Shown piece after piece: positions 38,720 through 48,956 of a DNA stretch of 64,000 nt (position 1 is its first letter; every line of letters starts with the position of its first letter). Below the pieces are notes generated by a model. It had not been told where the DNA came from, made no database searches, and worked only from the letters and a program-made list of their open reading frames with translations. The position numbers and the translations under genes are program-made. Origin of the DNA: UTCFX2 sp963788305 (GTDB lineage Bacteria > Chloroflexota > Anaerolineae > Anaerolineales > UBA4823); the NCBI GenBank assembly GCA_963788305.1, contig CAWBGK010000003.1:68409-132408 (forward strand), written 5' to 3'.

Positions 38720-40376
38720 TTACATGCTTACCGGATATCCTGGTCCGAGCGGGATGCCAAGTACAAACCACAGGATAAAAAAGATCAGCCAGGCGACCAA
38801 AACAATGGCGGCTATCGGCAGCATCAGCGCTACCAGCGACCCAACCCCCGGCGCTTTCGATAGCGCTGGGCGAAGACAACGATCACCGGGAAGTACACCA
38901 TCAACGGCGTGAGCGTGTTGGGATCGGCGAGTCGCCAACGCGGTAGGCGGCGAACACCGTCTGCGCCGGCACACCCAACTGGATGAAGAGCGGCACGAAG
39001 ATGGGCGCGAAGATTGCCCATTTGGCAAGCGAGCCCGGCATGATGAAGTCGAGCAACACGATCACCAGCACGAAGCCGATCAGCAGTGGGATCGCCGGAA
39101 TGCCGGCATTTTCCAGCCAGCCGGCCAGCGCAGTGGCGATGACGCTCGGCAGGTTGGAGTAGTTGAAGTAGGCGATGAACTGGCTGATCATCAACAGCAC
39201 GAAGATCAGTCCGCCCAAGCCGGCAAAGGTCTTGACGACCGCGGCAATTATATCGTTGGGTCCTTTGTACTTGCCGACTGCCGAGCCGAAGGCAATGCCG
39301 GTATAGAAGCAGAGCATCACAATAAACAGCAAGCTGCCCATGAAGGGCGTCTGGCCGATGATGGCGCCCGTTTCGGGATCGCGCAGCGGCGCACCCGGCG
39401 GCAGGGTGGCGAGCAGGACGATGCCCAGCACGACCAGGAAGGCGATCCCGGCCCGGCGCAGCCCACCAGCGCTTCGAGCGCCGGATCGATCTCGTCAGCC
39501 GCGGCAGCCTGTTCGGAGTGCCCGCTTCCGAGGGATCGTACTTGCCCAGGCGCGGCTGAACAGGCCCCGCGCACGATGACAAATCCGATGACCACCGTCA
39601 TCAGGAGGGCTGAGGGCTGCCTGGAAGAAGTAATCGGCCGTGATGGAGATCGGCGCGCCGCCGGCCAAGGCGATGGATTCATTGGTGATCTCGAACAGCA
39701 TGGCATCGGTGGGCGTTGGAACCAGGTTGGCCATGAAGACGGCGGCGACCCCGCCAAAGCCAGCCGCCAGGCCGGCAATCGGGTGCCGCCCGACGGCCAG
39801 GAAGGCCGCCGCGCCAGCGGAATCGGAGTAGGGTCGCCCGCGTCCGAGGCGACGCTCGAAAGCACGCCGATGAAGACGATAAGGTAGGCAATTATGGCAC
39901 GCGGGGCAACCTTGACCAGCTTGCGAGATCGGCGGCCATCAGTCCGCAACTCGGCCGCGCCCGCTCCCATCATGGCGATGAGCGTGACTGCCAGCAGGCG
40001 CCGAAGCCCTGGAAGTTCGGGACGAAGGAGGTAAACAGGAAGCGGATGCCATCGATGCTCAGCAGGCTCTCGATGGATATGGTCTGTTCCTTGATTTCGT
40101 ATTCGACATCTTCGGTCCCCGCTCCTGACAGCGAGTATTCGCTGACGTCCTCGTAGAAGTCAGGCGTGGCCCTTCCACCGGGACCGGCACCGCAATCTGT
40201 TCGGTGACGCTGACGCCCAGGAGCGATAAGATCGCCGAGAGGACGATCACGCCGATCATCATATAGAAGAACATGAGCACCGGATGGGGCACCTTGTTGC
40301 CTACCCGCTCTACGGTGTTCAGCAGTTTGTCCATGAATGATTGTTTTCCCGGATCGGCTTTAGGCTTTGCGGTCAT
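38720..40376 (-). CDS. AbgT family transporter (aminobenzoyl-glutamate type), many frameshifts
   Basis: Inner-membrane antiporter-type carrier of about 550 residues. GGAGG precedes the ATG at 40376 (MTAKPKADPG). Readable parts in order: RVGNKVPHPVLMFFYMMIGV (helix 1); FMANLVPTPTDAMLFEITNE; GSLLFIVMLCFYTGIAFGSA; IGFVLVIVLLDFIMPGSLAK with WAIFAPIFVPLFIQLGVPAQ; TLTPLMVYFPVIVVFAQRYR; and the last helix ALMLPIAAIVLVAWLIFFIL. The VPHP and D-x-x-MPGSLAKWAIFAPIF patterns mark AbgT. At least five single-base shifts are needed to join them. Known members import p-aminobenzoyl-glutamate or export sulfonamides; with the two peptidase genes upstream, peptide-like uptake is likely. Confidence 0.78.
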
Positions 40377-40417
40377 TGTTTCCTCCAATATTTAGTGAAG
40401 AATCTGGTAATCAATGA

Positions 40418-41884
40418 TTAGTTATATTCCCTGAGAAATTCAGCAAGCAGGCGTACTCCTACACCGGTCCCGCCGAACGTGTCGTAGGGCTTCGCTGGCC
40501 GGTCGACCCAGGCTGTGGCCAGCGACGTCGAGGTGTGCGAAGGGATAATCTCCGACGAAGGCGGCCAGGAATGCGCCTCGCCGGTGATCGAGCCGGCCGG
40601 ACGCCCGAGGCAAGGTTCTTGGAGATCGGCGATCTCGCTCTTCACCATCTGGTGATATTCTTCCCAAGCAGGGGCGGCTGCCAGACGCGCTCGCCGCGGT
40701 CAGTTCGCCGGCGTGCTGAGTTCGGTCGCATCAGCACCTGGCCGGTTCCCATCATGCCGGTGGCGTGAGGCCCGAGCGCGATGATCATCGCGCCGGTGAG
40801 GGTCGCGAGCTCGATGATCGCGTCAGGGTTGTAGCGCTGAGCATAGTACAGGGCGTCGGCGAGGTGATCATCGGCCTTCGGCCGTCGGTATTAAGCACTT
40901 CGATGGTCTTTCCGCTCAGTGTTTTGACGATATCACCCGGCGATAAGCGTTGCTGCTTGGCATGTTTTCGGCGGCAGAGACGAGCCCAACCACATGCAGC
41001 GGGAGATTTAATTCAGCCACGGTTTGCATTGCGCCAAAGACGGCAGCCGCGCCGCCCATGTCCGACTTCATTGTCTCCATCCCCTCTGGCGGCTTAAAGC
41101 GGAGCCACCAGAAGTCGAACGTCAACCCTTTGCCGACCAGACAAATCGTCGGGGTGCCTTTGCCAGCCTGGCCGTATTCCATGATGATAAACCGCGGCTC
41201 GTGTTCAGAGCCTTTGCCCACCGCTAAAATTCCACCGAAGCCCTGCTCGCTCGACTGGGCCATGTTCAGAACGGTCACATTGAGACCCAGTCGATTTCCA
41301 AGCCTGAAGGCTTCTTCTCCCAGCTCTGGCGGATGCATCGCATAGCCTGGTCCGTTGACCAGAACACGAGCGAAGTTCACCCCTCGAGCAATAGCCTGTC
41401 CGGTTGCGACCCCTGCGCCGGTCTTCTGATTTACTTTTGTGAAAACCGAAGCCTGCTCTACCTTAAATGTTTGCTCGTCACTTTAAACCGGTACGGTAGC
41501 GCCAGAAGCGATAGGCTCCGAGCTCGATCCCCTCAGCAAATGCCTGTGCAGTCAGCTCGGGCTCAAGGGGCAGGTCACCGTTTACTCCAACGGTCACAGC
41601 AGTTATTTTAAGCTTTTGGGCTTCTTTAATGGCAGTGGCGCTTTCCCGCCGGATTGTCTCGGCTGTGGCTTTCGCACTGTCGCCCAGACCGACCAGCAGC
41701 AGACGCCTGGCGCCAATCGCGCCAGCGGTAGAGTAACGGACTGACCGGCGCGCCCGCCAAAATCACCTGGCTCGAGCGATCCGGCTACCTCAACGGGTAG
41801 CGGGATGTCTTCGAAGCAGCCACCGAGCACGGTCAGATTGCTGGCTTCCTGGAGAACATTACCAGTTTGAATTAAGATCTTCAT
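40418..41884 (-). CDS. pepA: M17 leucyl aminopeptidase, many frameshifts
   Basis: Cytosolic two-metal aminopeptidase of about 489 residues. The N-terminus MKILIQTGNVLQEASNLTVL is the small domain. The catalytic domain shows ICLVGKGLTFD (metal Lys and Asp), KSDMGGAAAVFGAM, and a spoiled NTDAEGR motif (reads NTDGRR). FGGTGVGVRLLAEFLREYN ends the gene. In the first motif the usual SGG is read FWW through two nearby compensating base shifts. Several more breaks occur (near 40700, 40860-40900, 41430, 41700). It trims amino-terminal residues from peptides. It lies between the M20 dipeptidase and AbgT genes, same strand, with gaps of 36-41 bp. Confidence 0.82.
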
Positions 41885-41920
41885 CTCATGCCTTCCTTCA
41901 TAAAGAAAATAAAATCTGCC

Positions 41921-43323
41921 TTAATCGCGTTGCGATCGTTTATCAGGCAATCGCGCCAACTCCTCAAGATACACGATGGCGGTCTCAATGCCTCGCTGGA
42001 ACATCTCTATGCTGTAATGCTCATTGGGGGAATGCAAACCGTCGCTATCCAGCCCAAAGCCCATCATGACAACCGGGATTTTCAGCAAATTCGCGATGTC
42101 AGCCACAACCGGTATGCTGCCGCCGCCGCGGGTGAAAACCGGCGCGTGCCCCCAGGCTTTTTCGTAGGCGCGAGAAGCAGCCTGCATTTCGGGCAAATCG
42201 AACGGGATGAGGGCGGGCATGCCTTTCGTCAACAAGCTGACACGGACTTTCACCGTCTTCGGCGTGATGGATCCAATAAAATTCTTCAGCAGGGCATATA
42301 TTTTGTCAGGATCCTGGTTGCCGACCAGGCGGACTGAGCTTCGCGCCTGCTTTCTGAGGGATAATCGTCTTAGGACCAGGACCGGTCCAACCACTCCACA
42401 ACCCGTTGATATCCAGCGTCGGGCGGGCAGAGATACGCTCGCGGATGGTGTACCTGGCATCGCCCCAGGTTGCCGGAACGCCCGTCGTCGCTTTATACTG
42501 CTCCTCGCTCGACGCGGTTTTGGCGATCATGTCTCGCTCCGCCTCTGTCAGCGAGACAACATCGTCATAAATCCCGGTACAGCGATGGTGTTGTCGGGAT
42601 TGTAGAGCTTGCCGAGCATTTCAACTAACGCCAGGGCGGGATTATGCGCCGCCCCGCCCCACAGCCCGCTGTGCAGATCTTCCTTCGGTCCTTCGACTTC
42701 GATCTCAATATAGGTCATGCCGCGCAAGCTGTGCGTGATGGCGGGTTCTTCTATGATGCGCATGGAGGTGTCGCTGATCATGCATACGTCAGCTTTTAGC
42801 AGGTCAAGGTGTTCCTTGATGAAGGGCGTCAGGTTAGGCGATGAGATCTCTTCCTCCCCCTCCAACAGTATTTTTACATTGACCGGTGCTTCACCGCCCA
42901 TACCTGAGGATAGGATCGAGCGCTTTAATATGGATAAAGAGCTGGCCTTTATTATCGGTGGCACCACGGGCGTAGATCTTCCCGTCCTTCTCAACCGGTT
43001 CAAATGGTGGTGTGTCCCAGCCATCTTCCAGGGCGGCGGGGACGACATGCGTCATGACCGTAGACGGCGCGGACGGTTTGTCCGGGCCAGCACCCAACCA
43101 CTCGGCATAGACGACCGGTGGTCCCACGGTGGGCATGGTTTGTGCGTTCTGGAGACCAAGTCCACGCATGTCGTCTGCCAGCCGCTCAGCCATGCGTTTT
43201 TGTTCGCCAGCATAGGCTGATCTGCGCTGAACTGGGGATGCGCAGCATCTCCAACAGCTCTTGTTGAAATCTCTCTGCATGAGCCCGTGAGTATTTACGT
43301 GGAGCATCGCTTATCAATGACAT
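41921..43323 (-). CDS. M20 family dipeptidase, several frameshifts
   Basis: Zn-dependent M20 dipeptidase of about 467 residues. The start at 43323 reads MSLISDAPRKYSRAHAERF, then AGEQKRMAERLADDMRGLGL in a second frame after a shift near 43240. DGKIYARGATDNKGQLFIHI holds the metal-binding Asp and follows a damaged HYD motif near 43050. Next come KILLEGEEEISSPNLTPFI (catalytic and bridging Glu), DLHSGLWGGAAHNPALALVE and, near the end, RGGGSIPVVADIANLL and GLDSDGLHSPNEHYSIEMFQ. It cleaves dipeptides or N-acyl amino acids. It belongs to the MFS, dipeptidase, aminopeptidase and AbgT gene run. Confidence 0.82.
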
Positions 43324-43417
43324 AGGTTGATCCCTTTCTTCAACGATCCAATCAAAAATCTATTCTTAAGAACAGAGAAGCGGTTTGTCGCTTCCTAACC
43401 ACATGAAAAGCTACAGC

Positions 43418-45046
43418 TTATCGGCTGGAAATCTCGCCGGGCAAATAATCCGGTAATCCACCAGCCGGGACAACCGCCAATAAAGCCACGAAAGCTAAAA
43501 TTATGAAGGACAGCTTAAGCGCCTGCAGCCGGCCTTCGATGTTTATGACCAGCTACCTGGGCTTCTTGCAGCGGGGTGAGATCAGATTCGTCCAGTATGT
43601 CATCCAGATCATCGTTGCTGACAAAGTCGATATTATCCAGGTCGACCGTTTCTTGGATCACTTCTGTTGGAATGACCGGATTCTTAACCAGACTTGAAGC
43701 AATGATCATATTTAATAAGGTCACAGAAAGGACGCTTGCAAATGCCGTCCCCAGCCCGGTAGCCAGGTTGTTGGTGGTGCCACGCAGGGCGCCAACATCA
43801 CCTGCCAGATGCTTGGGAGAGGCAGATACAAGCACATTGAACACCAGCGTTAATGACGATCCTTCCCCAAGTCCGATCACGATCAGGCTGAGTATCACGA
43901 ACCGGAGTGCCCCAGTCGTTGCGGATGGTATATGCAAGCATAACCAATCCAATCGCCACAATAATAAAACCATAGCGACCGATCTTGCGTGGTGGCAGCC
44001 GGTCAAAAAGCCGGACTACCATGGCTGTGCCAAAGAAGATGGCAAGCGAATAAGGGATGACAGCTACTGCTGTTTCAAGGCTGGTGTTTCCCTGGACGAT
44101 CTGAATATAAAGAGGGATTAAGAAGTTTATCGCTGGGCCAAGGGCAGCGATGATAAACAGACAAAACGTCGCCGCCCGTTCTTGTGGCAAATCCGACAGC
44201 CTCTAAGGCGAGCAGAGGCGTTTTGTTGTTTGTCACACGCTTGTGGGACCAGGCAAAAAACCCCTGACCGAGCATCACCCCCGTTACGATCATAATCGGT
44301 GATAAAGAAAGACCTAAAACGTTGTATGGAGCATCTGGATTAGCCACCAGCAGGCCCCAGGCTTTGATGTTGTTAAAACCCAAACTGATCAGAATGATAG
44401 CCAGGGCCGCCAGTCCGGCGCCAATCCAATCGATCTTGACCTTGGCTTCACGGCGGATGTTGTTTAATCGGAAGCTCAGCAGGAAAACTGCCGCGGCAAT
44501 TAGAACGATCAAGCCAAATCCCCAACGCCAGCTCACCAGTGTGCCGACAACGCCAATGACAAGAAAAGCCAGTACGCCTGCAATTGCCTGGGAGGCGCCC
44601 AACAAACCCAGGGATTGCGACTGCTGTGCTCCCTTATAATGATCAGCGATCATAACAACCAGCGTGGGCACCAGGATAGCCGCCGCTAAGCCGGCGATAG
44701 CTTGCATCTGGATCATCATCGTTGTGCTAGTGCTGAGAGCCATGCCGGCCATGGCCAGGGCGTGAAAGATGACCCCTACCTGAAACATATTTCGGGCACC
44801 GAACATCTTGCCAAGCTTTGATCCAAGCATAACAAAAGCGGCGACCGCCAGCGAGTAAACCACCAGTGCTGTGCTTACTATGGAAGGAGAGGAATTAAAA
44901 TCTTCGACGATTCCTCCAAGCGATACAGGCAATGCGCTGACGTTAAAGCCCATTTGTATCTGTGCCAGCGCTATAATGAGCATTGGCAGCCAGGACGCTT
45001 TCAATATCGTTTCAGTTCTAGGGGGAGAAATGGATTCCGTCGACAT
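43418..45046 (-). CDS. MFS transporter (14-TM, DHA2 type), several frameshifts
   Basis: Major facilitator of about 540 residues. The N-terminal half (45046 to about 44200) is intact: PMLIIALAQIQMGFNVSALP (helix 1), LGSKLGKMFGARNMFQVGV (motif A-like loop) and GLLGASQAIAGVLAFLVIGV (motif C, drug-exporter type). Shifts near 44200, 43930 and 43530 join it to FLIPLYIQIVQGNTSLETAV, GEGSSLTLVFNVLVSASPKH and the tail ALKLSFIILAFVALLAVVP, stop at 43418-43420. The helix count and motif C point to the DHA2 group of antiporters. It is the first gene of the peptidase/AbgT run and may export toxic analogues or amino acids. Confidence 0.82.
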
Positions 45047-45280
45047 TAAAGCTTATCCTCCTGATTATGCATGAAGGGGGAATAAATTCCTGTTTCTGGA
45101 ACATCCGCCCAATACGTTGGTGATCGATTATAAGCTATTTGCCGCGCACTGTGTTCTTAATTTTTTCGGATGGTCCATTGGAAAACCGAGATCAGCCATC
45201 CAAATGGTGGGTCCAGGCTGATGGCGATGGATATAAATGCATAAGATTGGCTGTATAAGGATTGGGAACGAGTTATTATC
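45047..45280. other. 234-bp gap before the MFS gene
   Basis: Contains the promoter side of the MFS gene and the 3' side of the glutaminase gene; no gene or clear repeat was seen. Confidence 0.3.
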
Positions 45281-46285
45281 TTAGAATGCTGGCCTTGAAG
45301 CAAAAAGGTTCAGCCCTAAGTTTTGACTGAGGAACTTCGTCGCCAGCTGTCCCCGAACGCTGTTGCCAGCTTCATCAAGCGGTGGAGCAAATGTGCCCAG
45401 ACCGCCCTTTCCTGGGGCGACTGTGATGATCCCCCCGCCGACTCCGCTTTTACCCGGCAAGCCGACATCGTACAGCCAATCTCCCGATGTTTCATACATC
45501 CCAGCCGTAGCCATCGTAGCCAGGACGCGCGGACAAACTGACGCACTGATAACATGTTCCTTTGTTATTGGATTTAATCCCCCGTCAGCCAGAGTGGCAG
45601 CCATAACAGCCAGTTCATAGGCAGTCACATCTAATGAGCACTGGCGAGTGTAAAGATCCACACTGTTGACCGGATCAAAATAGAGTCGCCCATAACTTCC
45701 CAGGAGACGGGCAATCGACTGGTTGCGCTGGTTCGATTTTGAAGCTGAGCGGTAGACTTCTTCATTAACTGTGAGCTCTCGTCCAGCGAAGCGAGACAAT
45801 CCTTCATGAATAAATCGCCATTTGTCTTCGGCGGTTCTGCCAGGCGCCAGGCTTGTTGCGGCGATTGCTCCCGAATTTACGATCGGGTTTGTTCGGCGGT
45901 CTGAGCTCAGCTCAATGGCCAGGATTGAATTAAATGGAAAACCCGTTGCATTTACGCCAAGAAATTGGCGGACCTCTTCAGGACCAATCGCCTGGCAAAG
46001 CAAGCCGAACACGAACGGTTTGGATACGCTCATGATGGTAAACGGCACCAGCGTGTCGCCCGCAGAGTAGACTGCGCCATCCGATGTGACGATACACAGG
46101 CCGAAGAAGTCACTCGGCACTCTTGCCAGCGCAGGATAGTATTGGGCATTTTGTCCATCGTTGTTTAATTTATAACGCTCGTATGCGGCATCCACCTCGG
46201 CCTGGACCTGTTTTGCGGGCGGTAAATGACCGGTGGAGATTATTGGTAAATCCCCTTGATGATCAAGCCATAAATCTTTGTTCAA
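45281..46285 (-). CDS. glsA: glutaminase A
   Basis: Serine-dependent glutaminase of about 335 residues, converting glutamine to glutamate and ammonia. The catalytic Ser-x-x-Lys is in PFTIMSVSKPFVFGLLC. Other family blocks are NPIVNSGAIAATSL, GYGRLYFDPVNSVDLYTRQC-like (reads SYGRLYFDPVNSVDLYTRQC), GDWLYDVGLPGKSGVGGGII and LDEAGNSVRGQLATKFLSQN. I choose TTG at 46285 as the start, since GGAGG stands just before it; an in-frame TTG at about 46335 lacks a site. It is alone on its transcript but fits the amino-acid-salvage surroundings. Confidence 0.9.
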   Translation of the reverse strand: MNKDLWLDHQGDLPIISTGHLPPAKQVQAEVDAAYERYKLNNDGQNAQYYPALARVPSDFFGLCIVTSDGAVYSAGDTLVPFTIMSVSKPFVFGLLCQAIGPEEVRQFLGVNATGFPFNSILAIELSSDRRTNPIVNSGAIAATSLAPGRTAEDKWRFIHEGLSRFAGRELTVNEEVYRSASKSNQRNQSIARLLGSYGRLYFDPVNSVDLYTRQCSLDVTAYELAVMAATLADGGLNPITKEHVISASVCPRVLATMATAGMYETSGDWLYDVGLPGKSGVGGGIITVAPGKGGLGTFAPPLDEAGNSVRGQLATKFLSQNLGLNLFASRPAF

Positions 46286-46549
46286 TATACCTCCGACAAA
46301 TACATAAATGCACACACAATTAGACTGAGGCAGCAATAAGCGGCATCACAACGAATAACTTCTGAGGGTAAGCTAGGCGCACCTGGTAATTATGGGATTA
46401 TATCAGTCAAAATAATTCAATATGTCCGTCTTCCACAATGCGACCTATTTAATCACTACCCAATCACAAATCAACTGCTGTTATCCCGGGTGTCTGTCGC
46501 GCAACAAAAATGACGAGAAGCGTCAACCTCCATATAAATTGCGAGTTTA
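46286..46549. other. intergenic stretch upstream of glutaminase
   Basis: No gene seen; should hold the glutaminase promoter on the minus strand. AT-rich with no obvious repeat. Confidence 0.3.
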
Positions 46550-46789
46550 TTAATCTAGGCAAATGACGATCACAGCCGGAGGATAACTCAAAATGCTGGA
46601 TGACAACGCTCTTAAGGTCTTAATCATCCTCGATTTACAGATAGTTGTATATGTCCAAATTTGTCTGTTACCTGCATTCGCTGCATCTGAAGCGGCTCGA
46701 ACGATCATTTCCAACTTTTCCTCAGGAACGGGATCCGTTTTCAAAGCTCGAACACTGCGGCGACTCATGATTGCAGCTAATGTCTCCAT
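46550..46789 (-). pseudogene. nitroreductase fragment (N-terminal 80 residues)
   Basis: From METLAAIMSRRSVRALKTDP through EKLEMIVRAASDAANAGNRQ to YPPAVIVICLD, this reads as the N-terminal third of an FMN-dependent nitroreductase, including the Arg-Arg-Ser FMN-phosphate contact. The frame then stops at 46550 and no continuation of the domain was found downstream. The start at 46789 is chosen by homology, as the frame is open 23 codons further. It is most likely a decayed gene. Confidence 0.65.
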
Positions 46790-47287
46790 AAATTCTAGAA
46801 TTTCCTCCAAATTATAACAATGGGACCAAATTCCATGGGTTAGTTGAGTATTCACCACTCATCCATATAAGAAGCAGGAGGTAATCACTTCCATACTTCC
46901 AGACTGCCCAACCTGGGATAGTTTCTTCGGCATAATTCTCCTCCACTGCCTCCCGACCTTCCAATCGCCGCTGATTGCAGGTAGATAAGGATCAAGCTGT
47001 GACTTCGGGTAGGATCGGAGGTAGGAAAATTTCGCATCAGATTTTTGGGTTACAGTGCTGCTCCCGGAGCATTAGCTTTCATAACCAGTCCGCTTCATCA
47101 CAAAGATAAATCCATTTTCATACGTACTCCTGAAAGAAGTGTCAGCGACACCTGCGATCAATTCTCTTCCTGGTTCACCGTAATGCCGTTCATCAAAGGC
47201 TTAACTCGCCTTGGATACCCGCATATCTTTTCCGCTTGATCAGTTTGAATGGATTATTGGCTTCTAAAACCCTGCTTATGCGGTGAG
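46790..47287. other. 500-bp stretch without a convincing gene
   Basis: No supported gene. A minus-strand frame near 47077-47200 reads FDERHYGEPGRELIAGVADT and then SFRSTYENGFIFVMKRTGYE before a stop, with no start codon or ribosome binding site; it may be a gene remnant of unknown family. The 64-codon plus-strand frame at 47045-47239 is its shadow. Confidence 0.35.
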
Positions 47288-48671
47288 CTATTCGAACGGA
47301 ATTTGACCAAGATCCTCGATAGATAATGGAAACACAGGCGGTCGCAGGTGATAACCATTGCTTTCATTTACTGGCTGGCTGTTCATCTTCTCTAATAGGA
47401 AAAGCACTCCTTGTTCGCACATTCGGCCTTGACATTCTCCCATTCCACAGCGAGTATACGATTTTAGTTCAAGGATTGATTTGGCTCCGTATGCTATCGC
47501 TTGTGCCAGTTCCTTTTTCATGACTCCTTCACAGCGGCAAATGGCAGTATCATCTTTGGCGAGCTCATAAGCGCCAGGACCTGGTGTAAATAGATCAACC
47601 AAGAGAGATTGAAAGGCCAGCTCATGACGCTGGAAGATACGGGTATGTTGTAAGGCACCCGATGGAGGAGTATGTCCGAGACTGATCGCTGCTGAGAATC
47701 CAGCGATTTGCCCCTCAATCAAGGACATGCGTGCTCCTCCAATTCCAGCGCCGTCTCCAGCTCTGCGAAGACACCGGGAAGACTGGTTTGCAAGTTGGTA
47801 TCTCTTTCAGGTAAAATCCGCCCAATTCATTTCGCCAAACATGTCGAGCACCCATTTGGCGGGAGAGTGAATTGAAAGGGATAAATCCATATCCTGTACA
47901 AATTGTATCGCAGTCGATTATTTGCTGGCTACCTTCAACTGGTCTCCAATTGCGATCCAAGCGAGAGATCTTTGCGCCTTCAACCTGGTTGGATCCAAAT
48001 GCTTCAATTACCCCCCAACCTATACGGTATGGTGCTCTATGGCGGAGCATTTTCAAGTAGCTTGTGAACCCTTCCTCGAGACGCTCCCACTGACCCCATA
48101 ATGCTAACAGATGCCTCAAAGCACGACGGATAATAGGATTGCCTTCCAGAACACCTACGACTTCAGCGCCGTTGTCCAAAAGTTTTTTAGCGACAACTAA
48201 CTGCAAGGGTCCAGTACCGACAAGCAAGACGCGCCGACCGGGGAGCACATGCTGATATAAAAGCGTTTGTGCGCCACCAGTCATTATTACACCAGGTAAA
48301 GTCCAACCCGGGAAAGCAATAGCACGCTCATACGATCCGGTTGCAAGGATCAATGCCTCTGCTTTTGCCCGGTACTCGCCCTCTGAGGTGTGGTAAATGA
48401 TGCGCTTTTCAGCATCAGCATACCACACCAATGCTCCACTGATGATATTTACACCGGCTTGTTGTACTTGTTGCCACAGTTCGCGACCACGACGTTGACG
48501 CCGCGTTATACTTGACATAGAAAATGGAGGAGGTTGACGGTAATACTGACCGCCAGGCGTTGGATATGCATCGATCAGGGAAACCTGGGCTCCAGATTTT
48601 GCAGCCGCCAGAGCTGCGCTCAGCCCGGCCGGTCCACTGCCAATCACTATGATTTCTCTTTCTAGAGCCAT
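47288..48671 (-). CDS. D-hydroxyproline dehydrogenase alpha-like FAD/NAD subunit (HcnB-type), frameshifted
   Basis: About 461 residues. N-terminal pyridine-nucleotide-disulfide-type fold with REIIVIGSGPAGLSAALAAA (FAD site, about 5-24), PTPGGQYYRQPPPF and ILATGSYERAIAFPGW, then VLLVGTGPLQLVVAKKLLDN. The frame is lost near 47740, where VFA should read on into GAGDGAGIGGARMSLIEGQI. The C-terminal domain binds an iron-sulfur cluster of the BFD type: CRCEGVMKKELAQAIAYGA and YTRCGMGECQGRMC, four Cys. Relatives are HcnB (cyanide synthase), opine oxidase and hydroxyproline or proline dehydrogenase alpha subunits. With the 2Fe-2S protein next to it and the FAD oxidoreductase at 52102 it fits a three-subunit D-hydroxyproline dehydrogenase. 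Confidence 0.8.
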
Positions 48672-48677
48672 TGAACT

Positions 48678-48956
48678 TTAACCTTTCAAATTGGTCGTAA
48701 CCACCATTCCTGGAGTCACATATACCTGGCAGGAGCGTTGATCAGGTTTACCATCAACATCGACCAGGCAGCCAAAACAAACGCCAATACCACACAACAT
48801 ACCTCGCTCATCTCCCTGACGTGAGCGCCACCAGGCGCGTATTCCTGAGGCATGTAGTGCGCTGGCAATCGTATCGCCCGGCAAAGCGAATAGGCTTTGA
48901 TTATTAAAAGTAAAGGAAATTGACTCGATGTCCTCCTGGATATCAAATCTCATCAT
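48678..48956 (-). CDS. 2Fe-2S protein, small subunit of amine/D-hydroxyproline dehydrogenase (HcnA-type)
   Basis: Small ferredoxin-like protein of 92 residues. The cluster Cys are in CGIGVCFGCLVDVDG (about 55-69), with a later Cys in DQRSCQVYV. N-terminal DIQEDIESISFTFNNQSLFA precedes a LPGDTIASALHASGIR strand-turn. This is the HcnA/SoxA-N type subunit that passes electrons inside heteromeric amine dehydrogenases. The start overlaps the end of the oxidoreductase gene (bases 48943-48956), so both are translated in series; the HcnB-type gene follows 6 bp later. Confidence 0.85.
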   Translation of the reverse strand: MMRFDIQEDIESISFTFNNQSLFALPGDTIASALHASGIRAWWRSRQGDERGMLCGIGVCFGCLVDVDGKPDQRSCQVYVTPGMVVTTNLKG

